DNA of 64,000 bases, taken from Verpa conica (Eukaryota; Ascomycota; Pezizomycetes; Pezizales; Morchellaceae). The stretch covers positions 620,001 through 684,000 of the forward strand of contig JAUFSD010000001.1 of assembly GCA_033030425.1 (NCBI GenBank), in the 5' to 3' direction. Positions 33,454 through 45,915 of this stretch are shown piece after piece. A program made the position numbers and the translations under genes. How positions within the stretch are numbered: the stretch's first letter is position 1; every line of letters begins with the position of its first letter. The notes beneath the pieces were generated by a model. The model saw only the letters and a program-made list of their open reading frames with translations. It was not told the origin of the DNA and ran no database searches.

Positions 33454-35300
33454 CTAACTCCCGAAATATCTCTCGTCAATAAACCTTCTCTCAAACCCAT
33501 CCTCCACCTTTCCAACAATTACTTTCACCCCCGGGAAGACCTTTGTTAATCTCCGCAATCCTACAATGCTGGCCAGGTACGTCACAAACACGATACGATC
33601 TTCTTCAACCCCATAGTCCTTGAGCACGGTTACAGCCATTAACGCTCCAGCACCAGTAGTTATTTGCGGATCTAAAACTAGGACGCTATCATGTATCAAA
33701 GTTGGTGGGAGCTTCTGATAGTGTAGCTCTGGCTCTCCGGTGCGCACATTAGACTGGATCAATAGTCTTCCTATCCTAGCGTCTGGGACAACTCTTGTAA
33801 GCCCGACCTCGAGAGCTCCTCCAGATCTTAGTATGACAACCGCACTGACGTCGCGGGAGAGCTCTAGACCAGAATACCTGTTTCCTTGCGGGGTTTCTAC
33901 AACTTTCTGTTTGAAAGCGAGGTGGTCCATGCCTCTTTCTACAAGGAGCGCAGCAACACGATCAAAATAGAATATGAAGTCTTCGCGTGAAGTATGCGTG
34001 TCGTGAATAATTGTGTGCATACCCTGAAGCTGCGGGGAGTCTTTAAGAACTTTGACGCTTGGTGGAAGAGGCTCGTCTGCATCGTGTCCTTGGCCGAGAG
34101 CTCGGAGCGCCTTTACATGCTCTTTAGATTTTGTTAAGAGAGCTCGCTGAATGTGTTTCACTATCATTTGTATAGCAATGGTGTTTTCTATCCCACGAGG
34201 TACCATAATATCTACTCCTAGGTCAGAACTTGTAGAGATAATATATATTCGGAGTTACTTCACATACCAGCGTTTTTTTTCTGTGGCTCAACAAATAGCT
34301 CGAAGTTGGGTTTAACCCAGGTAGTCCATTGCTTTATCGCCCCGTGAATACTTTAAATTCTGTTAGTCTCACTATTAGAGGATGACAAAGGTGACTGAGT
34401 AAATGTACATACTCCCTCGCTCGATACTTGACATCACGCGCCACTGCCATGTTATTATTTAGTAAACTATCTATATATTTATTAAGGAGAAGCTCTCACA
34501 TCTTCTTGCAAGACAGACATCCGCATCCGTATCCACAAAAATCTAACGTATACTTAGCCTAATACACGAAAATATCAGAGCCCACCAACCTTCATATCTA
34601 ACAAGTCCAAAACTCTAGGGTCGTAGAGGGCGAAGATCCCCTCAAGTATTAAGACGTGGCATGAATAGATTGTCGTCGTTTTCTGCTCTCTTTGATGTTT
34701 CTCAAAAGAATATACCTAGTGATTTCTCTTAATTATATGCCCTCATATGGCATTCTATTCAAGATGGGGACATCTAGAAGCATACGGGTATTTCTGCCTT
34801 TCGCCTAAGTGGGGTTTCTTAGTTGGAGATGATCCTCTAGGGTGGGGGAGCTTGGTTTTTAGACCCACCCTTGCTTCAAGTCCCTAAGTCTCTCCACGAG
34901 TATATCAAAATCGATGGAGTTTGGGGAATCGAAATCATATTCATTCCTGAAAGCTCTGGCAGACTGTTCAGGGTTCAATGATTTGTAGAATGAGTCCTAA
35001 ACAAGGAATGTGAGCTTCTATGTAATCTAGGAAAGAATTCATATTTTCTTTCTAGATAGTTCTGGGAAGGATAGCAGGTCTACCATGGATAAAATCACGA
35101 CCCATGGTAAATTCAAGGCGCTGACGATTTTAACAGCTAGTGACGTCTTCCCTGAGCCACTGGAGCCCGCAATACCGATTATCTATATTGATTGTTGATG
35201 GTCAGCTGTGTTTCACTCATCCTTCGCTAATTCAAGACGCCAGGAAAACTGAGATACGAACATGAGTGTTCGCCCATGGTGGATTATAATGAACTACCAT
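33454..35300 (-). CDS. URK1: Uridine/cytidine kinase with C-terminal UPRT-like domain
   Basis: Nine exons: 35300-35262, 35182-35084, 34996-34869, 34804-34786 (19 nt), 34715-34590, 34542-34500, 34443-34413, 34350-34268 and 34217-33454; 443 residues. The kinase half shows the P-loop GIAGSSGSGKTS (about residues 16-27), DSFYKSL, YDFDSPNSIDFDIL, the EIPVYSFEKHQR lid region, LILEGIFALYDPRV and FVDTDADVCLARR. The second half has the phosphoribosyltransferase-like core MVPRGIEN, SAVVILRSGGALEVGLTRV, VLVLDPQITTGAGALMAV. It phosphorylates uridine and cytidine in pyrimidine salvage; whether the UPRT-like part is active is not decidable here. The start is the first ATG after an in-frame stop. Diverges from GID8. 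Confidence 0.9.
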
Positions 35301-35652
35301 TCTGCTAAGCCTTTCTTTGTCTAGGGAGTATTGGCGGATAAAAGAGTTGATTATTCAAAGAGCGGAGATTTCTCCTCTACCCCGAGTCCTTTTGATACGG
35401 CATGTGAACAGCTACATACATTCTGTATGTCTGCGGATTGCACTAATGGAGGCGCTGCGCAACGTCGCAGGGCTAGGGTTACAATCGCTTGGCTTTAGGG
35501 TGCTCGTTTCTGTGACGTTCATCTCCTACTTCTTTCCTAGCCCTCCCATCCAACCTCCACCATAAAATCCTTTCTTTTCTTCCCACCACCCTCTTTCACC
35601 GCAAAGCATTTTTGCCTGCCCGGTCCAGGGTCTATCTGGCTTTGCAGCAACC
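35301..35652. promoter_or_regulatory. Divergent promoter region of URK1 and GID8
   Basis: 352 bp between the two starts. Pyrimidine-rich near the GID8 side (about 35529-35596). No specific site assigned. Confidence 0.45.
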
Positions 35653-36911
35653 ATGGTAGGCATCGTGTCCTTCCATCCGTTCTCTTTTTCTCCTCCTTCT
35701 GGCCTCATCGGGTTACTGGCTGGTCATGCATCGCCTGATGAGTGCGCGTGCTGATCATCAGCCTTGAATCAGAGTTCCTCTGCTGCCTCAACGGCCACCC
35801 CTTCGAGAAAGTCATTTGTTATCGACTGGGACAAGAGGGTCGATGAGGTTAAGGTCACTAAAACGTATGTTTGCATATTCTCCCTTGTCTTTTTCTCTAT
35901 TTCCTGTATCTGCACTTGGCCCAAAATGATGAACCTTTATTCAAGTTGGGAATCTCTCTGAAATTACCATGTTAGAGAATATGTTAACTTGTCTCTGATT
36001 TTTGTTGTTGCCATCACTTTCCCCTCATAACGCTCTTGCTTGGGGTTCGTTAAGACTGACAATTTAAAAGTGACTTGAACACTTTGGTGATGAACTATCT
36101 TATCACTGAGGGTTACAAATCTGCAGCAGCAAAATTTGCTCAGGAAGCAAATATATCTCCACAAATCGATCTCGAATCGATTCAGGAGCGTGTAGGAATA
36201 AGGAATGCTATTCATCGAGGGGATATTCAGGCTGCCGTAGAACGCATCAACGACCTAAACCCTGAGGTTAGTTCTAGTTCCTCGTCGATTACGTTGCCCT
36301 GCTATGATTAGAAATGTTTCATGCACCACTCTCAGACCTTCGGGTCGGTGATGATAACTCAACTCAACACTTCAGTCTTCAATATGAGCGCACCCCCCCC
36401 TGGTTATCATTACTCATACACTTCAGAGTTAATCAGTACTGATTCACTCAACCTGGAATAGATACTAGACACAAACCCATCTTTACACTTCTCGCTTCTC
36501 CGGCTTCAACTGATCGAGTTGATCCGTAGATGTACTTCAGACCCAGATGGTGATATATCTTCGGCCCTTGCCTTTGCAACAACTCATCTGGCGCCTCGGG
36601 CGCCTAGCAATCCAGCGTTCTTACAAGACCTAGAGCGAACCATGGCTCTTCTATGTTTTCCTCCTACTAGTCTTGCGCCGCCTCTTGCCGAGCTTATGGA
36701 TCCTATTTTGAGGAAGCAGGTTGCTTCTGAGGTAAATAAAGCTATCCTCGACGCACAAGGTATTCAAAAAGAAGCAAAAATACGCCGCTTAGTGAGGCTA
36801 AGAACATGGGCCGAACAAAGAATGCGGAGTGAGAAAAGGGATTTTCCTCCAATGGAACTCGGACTGGATTTGGGCCAATCAGTGGATGAACCTATGGATT
36901 CTTGTCAGTAA
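35653..36911 (+). CDS. GID8: GID/CTLH ubiquitin ligase subunit Gid8 (LisH-CTLH-CRA)
   Basis: Exons 35653-35655, 35773-35864, 36071-36266 and 36462-36911; 246 residues. The first coding exon contributes only ATG, followed directly by the donor GTAGGC; the acceptor at 35772 continues SSSAASTATPSRKSFVIDWD. A LisH motif, LVMNYLITEGYKSAAAKFAQ, is followed by a CTLH segment (IDLESIQERVGIRNAIHRGD, IQAAVERINDLNPEILDTNP, FSLLRLQLIELIR) and a CRA region. Gid8 is a scaffold of the GID E3 ligase that degrades gluconeogenic enzymes in yeast. Length is typical of short Gid8 proteins. The single-codon exon is inferred; no other in-frame ATG precedes the LisH region. Confidence 0.85.
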
Positions 36912-37342
36912 GCCCATGTGTAATAGATAATGAGTGTACGAATTACTTGCTTTCTTTCATATGCGGCTGGACTGGTCTGGGGTTTATCAGGTCAAGGCTC
37001 GAATGGGGTTGTGGGTGTGCTTGCCTTTCAATCATTTTTCGAGCTGGGTATTAGTGCTGGGTTGGCGTTTATTGTTTTTGTCTATAGCCATATCATTTCA
37101 ATGCAAGAAGCCAGAGGAATTATTAGTACTTTAAAGCTATGAAGGGAATATTTTCTTATTTTATTCATAACTTTTCAAATCTCCCAAGGAACGTTTTATG
37201 TGCCGGGTAACATGGCAATGCTTGTCTGTGCATGCCCTAAATTTTTATAGCGCGGGATTTACCTTGCACGCGACATCGTAAGCCTCCCACAATGTGGAGT
37301 AAGCTTTTCCGAAAAATATTTCCTCGAAACTAACGGTGAATA
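36912..37342. other. Short intergenic region
   Basis: Contains a hydrophobic frame (36930-37142) just after the GID8 stop that I regard as 3' untranslated sequence. It also holds the REX4 promoter. Confidence 0.45.
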
Positions 37343-38585
37343 ATGGCTCCCTCGACCCTGTCTAGTAACTGGAAAATACTTCAGCAGAAACTACAGAGTA
37401 CACCTCCAAAGGACAAAGCGCCGAAGCGGAAAGTCATAGAGGCGGAGGTTGTCACTACTTCTAGAAGAGCTGTCAAGAAGATACGATCAAGTTTGTATGT
37501 ATTAATGTACGACATCCCTTAATAAATACAAGTATACTTATAAAATGTGTAAATACAGTCCTGGGAATAACGGTAAACCTGTATCGAATGCGAAGAACCT
37601 AGACAAAAAGCCTATAGCTCGAAGAATGTCTGGGATTGCTATTACGACTACCCAAACTAAGGGATCAGAATCTCTCACATCATGGGCAGAAGACAATGAT
37701 ATACCCGTCGCTGACCTCGCACGGGCATATAACCTTCCTTCGGCAACCTCACGGTCAACGAAGGCGTCTGCCGAGGCGGTTGCTATTTCGGATGTAGACC
37801 CATCAAAGTTAGTAAAAATTCTTTGTACTTGATCCATACTATTAGGAGGAAAAAACTCTAATTACCAGGTCTATATAGAACAGAAGTAGGAAGGTACGTC
37901 GCAATTGATTGTGAAATGGTTGGCGTTGGTGGAGGAGAGAATGAGCGCAGCGCATTAGCAAGAGTATCAATTGTCAATTTTCATGGGCATCTAGTACTGG
38001 ATACGTTTGTGAAGCCGAAGGAGCAGGTTACAGATTGGAGGACATGGGTATCTGGTGTTAGTCCTGCTAGTATGAAAGATGGTATATTACTCATTCTCAT
38101 TCGATTCCCTTCCACGTTAACAGATTATGCAGCTATCACGTTTGAAGAAGTTCAACAAAAAGTATCGGACATATTGAAAAATAGGATTCTAGTCGGTCAT
38201 GCCGTCAATCATGATCTTGAAGTTCTCCTCTTGTCACACCCTAAACGCGATATCCGCGACACAAGTCGGCATCCAGCGTTTAGGAAGCTGAGCCAGGGGA
38301 AAACACCAGGGTTGAAAAAACTCACAAAGGAGATACTGGGGGTCGAGATCCAGGGTGGGGAACATTCATCTGTATGTAACCTCTCATCATCTAGTTTAAT
38401 GTTTAATCGTGATGGACTGTACTAATTTTTATATCGGAGAATAGATTGAAGATGCTCGGGCCTGTATGAGCCTTTACAAATTACAAAAGGATGCGTTTGA
38501 GACGCTACATACGGCGAAATACCCAGGCCATGCTAATCGAAAGGGCAAGGGAGCTAATTCTAAAAAGAAGAAAAAGAAAGATTAG
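37343..38585 (+). CDS. REX4: RNA exonuclease 4 (DEDD family)
   Basis: Exons 37343-37494, 37559-37807, 37879-38081, 38124-38371 and 38445-38585; 330 residues. A basic N-terminus precedes the exonuclease core: [12 protein letters not shown] (Exo I, D and E), [39 protein letters not shown] (Exo II) and [15 protein letters not shown] (Exo III). It ends in a lysine-rich tail (KKKKKKD) fitting nucleolar location. Rex4 is a 3'-5' exonuclease that affects ITS1 processing of pre-rRNA in yeast. The acceptor of intron 2 is TATATAG at 37878; the nearer CAG would cause a stop. Length and domain order match the family. Confidence 0.9.
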
Positions 38586-38952
38586 TTGTGCCCATTAGAG
38601 ATATAATCATTATCATAAGTAGAGCTCTCGTATAAGATAAAGGGTCTCTCTAGATTTTCTAGAAGGAATATCGCCTCAACGATACTCTCAGAGTTTAGGG
38701 TTAGGTTTATTTATGTACCTTTTTCACTTGCGTACAAGAACAATGACCAGCTATATCTCCAATAGTAGCGATATTGGTGAACACCTATTTTCAACGTAGA
38801 AAAGAGGAGTCCCAGTGCTGAATTATAGAAAATCACATAATTTAACGGATAAGTGTACCTGCTGCTCGGTTTCGGGATTTCTAAAAGAATACTAGGAAGA
38901 ACTGCTCAATATTTGTGAGAAGAAATGAATATGACTGGGTCTTTGTTAACTT
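38586..38952. other. Intergenic between convergent REX4 and the methyltransferase gene
   Basis: 367 bp, AT-rich; nothing recognised. Confidence 0.45.
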
Positions 38953-40447
38953 TCATAGTGGAATCCCCTCATAAAGCTCCGTAGCACCCTCTCTTCCTAC
39001 ACTAAAAATAATATCATTCAACACCTTTGCCTTAAACCCAGCCTCACAATACATAAAATAATACTCCCACTTCCTCTTAAAGACTTTCACATCTGCATCC
39101 CCCATATCGGGGTGTTGCTTCTTTAATGCCGGAGCGATACGATCATCAAAAGTTCTTAAAAAGTTCTCACACCATATTCGCAGAGTCCGTGTGTAATGTC
39201 CACCAATATTGTCAACTGATTCGAGAATGAGTTGACCAGTAGAACCTTTGTTGATAGAGGTCACTAGCTGTGTGTGCGAGGGGAGGTAGCCACCGGGAAA
39301 GATATATTTCCGGATGAAGTCGTTGCCTTTAGCATAGCTATCGGATCTCTGTGGTATTAATTAGTTGATATCCAGTGGGAGTAAGTAGTTAGGGGATCAC
39401 CACAGTCTCAGGCATGGTGATGCATTGGAATACAGCGATCCCACCTTCGACTTTTAGTAGCTGATTGATTGTCTCGAAATAGGTGTCTAGGTACTCTTTT
39501 CCGACTGCCTCTAGCATTTCAATGGATACCACTTTATCGAACTTCTTCCTTGGTGTCTTCAATGCACGATAGTCACATAATAGTACCGTAATATCATCTG
39601 CCATTCCCTCCGCTGCAATCCTTTTTTCGGCTAATGCCTTCTGCTCGATAGACAATGTCAAGGTGGTGACTTTGCATCCTGTCTTCTTTACAGCCTCTAT
39701 TGAAAACGACCCCCAGCCAGTTCCAATTTCAAGGAGATGGTCTGTGCTCTTGATTTTGGCGAGATTTATGATCTTGTTGATCTTCCGGTACTGAGCTGCT
39801 TCTAGATCAGTGTCATTTGGAGTTGAGTCAAATAGTGCGCATGAATATGTCATGTCTGGTGTTAGGAATGCGGCGAACATGTCGTTAGAGATATCGTAAT
39901 GTGCCGCTACATTAAGGAGAGAGTTTGACATTGTATTGGTGGATTTTACAATCGATTTTAGGGAGTTGAAGATGGTTGAAGAGATAGTGTTTATATTTGA
40001 GAGCTGAGTACGATTTTCGATGAAAATCTGGTAAGGTGAGGATTTTAGTTAGGGGCTTTTGAGAGATGAAGGGTAGTTGGATGTGAGTATTACGGTGAAG
40101 AAAGAACAGAGGTCTGAGCAGTCGACTTCCCCAAGCATGTACGCTTCTGAGAATCCCTATTACTCTTGTCAATTAATGGTGGTAGTTATGATGTCAAAGC
40201 TTTAGGGACCCACCATATCTGCGAATAATAGCAATCTGATCCAGAACATATCACTGTTGACTTTGAGGTAGCTGGATGGAGCACCGCCGGGGCCATATGT
40301 GAATACTTCTCTATTCTGAGTTTCGATCTGGAGTGATCCTCTCTCAATGCGTTCTAGTAGCATTATGATAGACCGCTTTGAGAGATTCACGAGTGGTACC
40401 CATGACATGCTACCAATGGTAGAGGTTATTGTTGACAAAATCTCCAT
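38953..40447 (-). CDS. Cyclopropane-fatty-acid-synthase-like SAM methyltransferase
   Basis: Exons 40447-40214, 40156-40094, 40027-39401 and 39348-38953; 439 residues. An N-terminal substrate-binding part (RIERGSLQI, PSSYLKVNSDMFWIRLLLFA, GFSEAYMLGEVDCSDL) precedes the CFA core NVAAHYDISNDMFAAFLTPD, MTYSCALF, LLEIGTGWGSFSIEA (SAM motif), TLTLSIEQKALAEKRI, SIEMLEAVG and FIRKYIFPGGYLPS. CFA synthases add a methylene group across a double bond of phospholipid acyl chains; fungal members often act on other lipids (for example sphingoid-base methylation by relatives), so the substrate is not certain. The donor of intron 3 could be either of two adjacent GTG positions (39400/39403), changing one residue. 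No signal peptide is obvious. Confidence 0.88.
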
Positions 40448-41525
40448 TACAGAAATTGATTCTAGACGAACCGAGTCTTAAGGAGGAAGCAAGATTCTGA
40501 GATAAATCTGGAAGGAAGGGGATAGAGAAGATAAATAATAATTTTCCTTGAGTGGGAGAGAAAGTCTGATTTTTCGATTTATGACAGCATGCGAGAGGGT
40601 AGATATATAGACTGTCAGGCCTAACGGGAGGCCACATATTCTTTACAGCTTTGCATGATAGGAAGCAGACATCTGAAGAGCCCGATTCTCACTTATAATG
40701 AGTGATTATAGCATACGGTGCAATAAATAACCGTCCCTATGATGTTTGGAATTTAATTAATAATTCTGTAGGGGCCCTTAATGCCAATATTAAAGACTCA
40801 CATATTATTAGATTAGTCCCGTTTATCACCCGTTTTCACCGCCCCTTCGTCACTCAATAACGTTTCAGGGGTCATGGGGGCTTTCCATTCCTGGTGGCCA
40901 TGGTCTCACCAATAGAAAAAGATCACGGAGGCAAGTTGATATGACCCATACTGATAGATATAGGGTTAGCCACTAAATATGGAAGAAGGGATAAATCCCT
41001 GGGATTATAGGCCCAGTCAAAGATCATAATTAGATGAGATACGATCACATTCACCAAATCAATGACGTCTACACTCCGTCTCTATCGCGATCAGCTCTAC
41101 CCCAGATCAGTATTGACTATACTAGGGTAGCTCAGAGATCCCGAAATAATCAGCAGGGGCAATTGACTAGTTTATCTTTCTATACTAAAGTATGCACGAG
41201 ATTGTGGACAATTTCTGTGCCTGAGTGATGCAGGTTTACTGATGTCGATATTTATTTACGATCTGAAGCGTGTTTGTATGTTCTGCTTATCGTGGTGATC
41301 GCGAAATTAGCTTGGTGTTGCGTTAGGGTTAGGGTCATAAGCTAGGGTATTTACTAGGTGCACCCAATAGAGTAGCCGCTTCTACAGGAAAGTCTAGCGC
41401 GAGAACTCTGCATTCACGTTAATTTAGAGTATTGCATAGATCTCTATTAAATGGTGTCTGAACAGAGCCTATTGTCTTAATTAAGTACATACCGGGGCCC
41501 AGTGGGTAGCTGGAGGACAAGTATG

Positions 41526-42235
41526 TATTGTCGGGTGTCAAATTTAAGCGAACATTGCAACACCAGGACAAAAGAGACATATAATACCGTATTTTCTCGG
41601 CGATACCGAACACGACTGTGGGATGAAAGAAATTATGAGATTGGTTGAATACAGATTGAGGCTCAGTTATGGCCAGTAAAGCATACGCCAAGCTCAACTC
41701 AAACAGGCTTTGGCCACTAGTAATATTCTAGGCTCTCACACAGCTCTGTTCGTTATTGCCGAGATAATACGGTACCAGTACCAACAAATATAGTATACTA
41801 GTAAAATCAAATGTTGAATAAAGTTCATAGGTGGCAATAGCTTATATAGAAGCATTTTTAAGCTTATGAATAAGGCAAATTGATGATATGCTTACCTACT
41901 AGGTGAGATCTCTAACAAAAATAACTATCATCCCTAGAGTTTAATTCTAGTGGTGATAAGTAATAAAGTACTGATAGAATACCAAGGTATAATATAGAGA
42001 GATTCTGGGCAGAAACCATGGAGTGTTGAGGAATTGTAGTTTTCCGGGGTTTTTAGCCTTTGGTAAAAACCATGTTTTCTAGTGTAGATGGGGTAGTTTT
42101 GATAACTAAGGAGCACAGAGCTCTTTATATTTTTATTTTGAATTTATAGCATTTTTTGTGGTTATTATAGATCATCTAGAGTGGTAGCATCAAAAGGAGA
42201 TGTTGATGTTTGCTTAAATTTGACACCCGACAATA
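41526..42235. mobile_element. Non-autonomous DNA transposon, 710 bp, TA ends and 24-bp inverted repeats
   Basis: TATTGTCGGGTGTCAAATTT AAGC at 41526-41549 is the exact reverse complement of 42212-42235. The first bases at each end are TA, the Tc1/mariner-type target. The interior has no transposase frame. It ends 39 bp before the first solo LTR. Confidence 0.65.
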
Positions 42236-42274
42236 TTATTAGAGGACAAAATGAACCTGTTACACTCAAGGTTC

Positions 42275-43532
42275 TGTGACGATTTAACCATAGTCATGAC
42301 TAGTCTCAAGTACCTCTCCATATAGAGACATCTAAGGATCTCCCTTGAGGGATAGGACTAGCTATCCTATTCCGGTCAATAGATACTAAGGAAAGCCATT
42401 ACTATGATAGCCCGATTCCTAAGCGAGCTGGCGAGCCCCTAGGACGGAGTGAATCTCACCGTCCTCGGTATGCGACAGAGACCAGAGTAATGCGTCTGTA
42501 GCGTATAGCTACGGGAGATACTAGTGCAATGAGACTGAAGCAGTTGCCTCCATGAACAGAGTTAAGCTCCTGTTCCTCTAAGAGGGATAACAACGGCTTC
42601 GCTGATGGCCAACCTTATGGGAGGCCGAGAGCCGTGAGATGAGAGCAAAGCTATGCTTAGTAGTTAGGGCCGCCAGCAAAAGTAATAATTAACCTGGCGG
42701 CGTCACGAATCAAACCATACGGGGCTATGCCTTGTGCTTCGCCCTAAGGTCCTTATGGATCAAGATTACCTCTCCGCCACATCCCCAGGTTGGACTAGGA
42801 ACGTGGGAAAGGAATCTAAGCAACGGCAGGAATCACCAGTGGGTTACCCTACCTAGGGGACTCTGTGTTTTCTAACACCCCCGAGGTGCCCCACTGTGCC
42901 ACCCGCCGTTTGCAGAGGGGGCCCCCCTGAGTTGCTGATTCCCTAACAAAAAGACAAGTTTTGGACCCCAAAAATAACCCCAAAACCGTCAGGAAAATTC
43001 GTCCAACCGAACCAAACTCGGAGGGTATATGGGGGACAGTGCTGCGAATCCATAGGTGCAATCGGATTTGAAATCGGACCATTTTAGCAATAGTTACAGA
43101 GCTTTTAGTAACCAACGCTTTTTAGTCGCTAGTCTATCGACCCCGCTAGTTCTTAGGGGCGCTCTAGACTCAGTTGATTTCCAAGCGCGGAGGAATTGTT
43201 CCCCCGCTTCTTGGCAGCTTGCTTGCAATCAAAATCATAGCTTAAACCCGTCCTTCCCCCAGGACAATAATTTTTGCTAGTCAACAAACAACCGTTGTTC
43301 AGAGACCCTCATACTCTTTGCTAAAGACGTTTGTCTTCCCCTGGGAAGCAGAGCCTTTTAAAGTCTTTAGTTATCTATCCATTAAATCCTTATTCCTGTT
43401 TTGCCTAGGGACTGTCGACCTTCCGTGTTGACGAGCGGTTCTAAGCCTCGCTGCTGAAGCTTCTCGTCAGAAAGAGAGGTTGTTGGTTTTTTTTTTGTAC
43501 AGCAGTACTCCCCTGGGAGTGCCCCCGTTACA
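42275..43532 (+). mobile_element. Solo LTR, copy A (1,258 bp)
   Basis: Begins TGTGACGATTTAACC and ends CCCCCGTTACA, with 5-bp target duplications GGTTC at 42270-42274 and 43533-43537. It matches copy B over its whole length. No internal retroviral-type domain follows, so it is a recombination product of a full LTR retrotransposon. Confidence 0.85.
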
Positions 43533-44339
43533 GGTTCGTTGTTTCGCGGGGCTGTGGGGCCACGCACGTCTAGCGTCTGAGAAATTTCATAATACCTATC
43601 GGATAAACTAATCAATATGTATATAGCCCCTCAGCTCACGGGCACTGGTTGGGAGCTTGTATAGAGATAACTGTAGAGTCATGACTTAGAATATTAAAGG
43701 CTCCAGCCTCCAGGTCCCTGATGCAACTGTACGTACAAGTAATTTCCCTTCAAGGAATAAAGCGCTCCGGATATGCACATTTTTGTTACTTATTGTGGCC
43801 CTATAACTGGATTTCTCTAAAATTAGGTGGTAAAGTGACTAGGCCACTTCCAGCAACTCATAACTACCGAAGTCCGACCAAGGATACAAGAAGATAATTT
43901 TTCTTTGCTAGCTATAATATATACTAAGCTAAATAAATTAAAATGAGAAAGATAATTATATGGTTTAAAGCCTTTACTGGCCATGTTGAAGACCTCCACT
44001 GATAGCAGTAGATGTCATTGTATGGAGAAAGAGTTTTTCTGTTTGGTGAGGTAAATGTTGTAATTCTATTATATTCTTCGATCAAGTGTTCATTGTTGCC
44101 CACAATTTTCGGTGGTTGCGGTCTCATTCTCAATTATTAATTAATGCCTGGGTACACTTCTATGATATGCAGCTACAAGTTTGTACTCAGAAATATAAAC
44201 TACTTGATTTAAGAAAATAAAAATAAATAGCTGCATATGTACCAATTATCTTTCTTTGATGTGATATACTATAAAATTATTTTTGGTGGGGTTTTTGTGT
44301 GCCGCCTGTGGTTCCTACAGCCAAATCTTCAAATCGGAC

Positions 44340-44623
44340 TTTGGTAGCTATGAGCCGCCATAGGCCACTAGAGAGGTAAGCTGCTATCAATAATATCAAG
44401 TAAAAAACACTGGATTCAGTGAAAATAGCATATATAGGTGCTGAAATCTAGCGCTTTTGCACTTTAATTTACTACGGTGGTAAACAAACCTTTGGCTGAT
44501 TTACGTTTCCATACTATAGTTCGTGAATAAAAGGTCGTCTGAAACAATATCATGTGGGGTATTACCTAGACTTGATGGATTAGGGACAAGGTGGGTAGAC
44601 TACGGCGGCTTGTATCTACCAAA
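44340..44623. repeat. Inverted-repeat element between the solo LTRs
   Basis: TTTGGTAGCTATGAGCCGCC at 44340-44359 (continuing ATAGG) is inverted at about 44600-44623 (CTACGGCGGCTTGTATCTAC CAAA). The interior is non-coding. A third, direct copy of the arm lies at 46323-46352. Outer ends are not defined. Confidence 0.45.
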
Positions 44624-44658
44624 TGCCAAAAGATAGAAAAGGCTGGCTAGGTAGGCAA

Positions 44659-45915
44659 TGTGACGATCTAACCATCGTCATGACTAGTCTCAAGTACCTC
44701 TCCATATAGAGACACCTAAGGATCTCCCTTGAGGGATAGGACTAGCTATCCTATTCCGGTCAATAGATACTAAGGAAAGTCATTACTATGATAGTCCGAT
44801 CCCTAAGCGAGCTGGCGAGCTCCTAGGACGGAGTGAAGCTCACCGTCGTCGGTATGCGACAGAGACCAGAGTAATGCGTCTGTAGTCTATAACTACGGGA
44901 GATACTAGTGCAATGAGACAGAAGCAGTTGCCTCCATGAACAGAGTTAAGCTCCTGTTCCTCCAGGAAGAATAACAACGACTTCGCTGATGGCCAACCCT
45001 ATGGGTGGCCAAGAGCCGTGAGATGAGAGCAAAGCTATGCTTAGTAGTTAGGGCCGCCAGCAAAAATAATAATTAACCTGGCGGCATCACGAATCGAACC
45101 ATACGGGGCTACGCCTTGTGCTTCGCCCTAAAGTCCTTATGAATCAAGATTACCTCTCCGCCACGTCCCCAGGTTGGACTAGGAACGTGGGAAAGGAATC
45201 TAAGCAACGGCAGGAATCACCAGTGGGTTACCCTACCTAGGGGACTCTGTGTTTCTAACACCCGCGAGGCGCCCCACTGTGCCGCCCGCCGTTTGCAGAG
45301 GGGGCCCCCCTGAGTTGCTGATTTCCTAACAAAAAGACAAGTTTTGGACCCCAAAAATAATCCCAAAACCGTCAGGAAAATTCGTCCAACCGAACCAAAC
45401 TCGGAGGGTATATGGGGGACAGTGCTGCGAATCCATAGGTGCAATTGGATTTGAAATCGGACCATTATAGCGAAAGTTACAGAGCTTTTAGTAACCAACG
45501 CTTCTTAGTCGCTAGTCTATCGACCCCGCTAGTTCTTAGGGGCGCTCTAGACTCAGCTGATTTCCAAGCACGGAGGAACCGTTCCCCGTTCCTTGGCAGC
45601 CTGCTCGCAATCAAAATTCATAGCTTAAACCCGTCCTTCCCTCAGGACAATCATTCTTGCTAGTCAACGAACAACCGTTGTTTAGAGACCCTCATACTCT
45701 TCGCTAAAGACGTTTGTCTTCCCCTGGGAAGCAGAGCCTTTTAAAGTCTTTAGTTTGCAACCCTTAAAAATCCTTATACCTGTTTAGCCTAGGGACTGTC
45801 GACCTTCCATGTTGACGAGCGGTTCTAAGCCTCGCTGCTGAAGCTTCTCGTCAGAAAGAGAGGTTGTTGGTTTTTTTTGGTACGGCAGTACTCCCCTGGG
45901 AGTGCCCCCGTTACA
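44659..45915 (+). mobile_element. Solo LTR, copy B (1,257 bp)
   Basis: Same element and orientation as copy A: TGTGACGATC...GTTACA, with 5-bp target duplications GGCAA at 44654-44658 and 45916-45920. Differences from copy A are scattered and mostly transitions in both directions, about one per 20-25 bases by eye. GC content is not depressed, so strong RIP is not evident. Confidence 0.85.

Noticed and set aside
36930..37142. Small hydrophobic frame after GID8
   Set aside because: It begins 18 nt after the GID8 stop and shows no family features; more likely 3' untranslated sequence.
41323..41334. TTAGGGTTAGGG as interstitial telomere repeat
   Set aside because: Only two units; expected by chance in 64 kb.
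42849..43115. 88-aa minus-strand frame in solo LTR A, also present in LTR B (45217-45498)
   Set aside because: The frames are alike only because the LTRs are alike; they end differently after small changes, and LTRs of this kind do not usually code.
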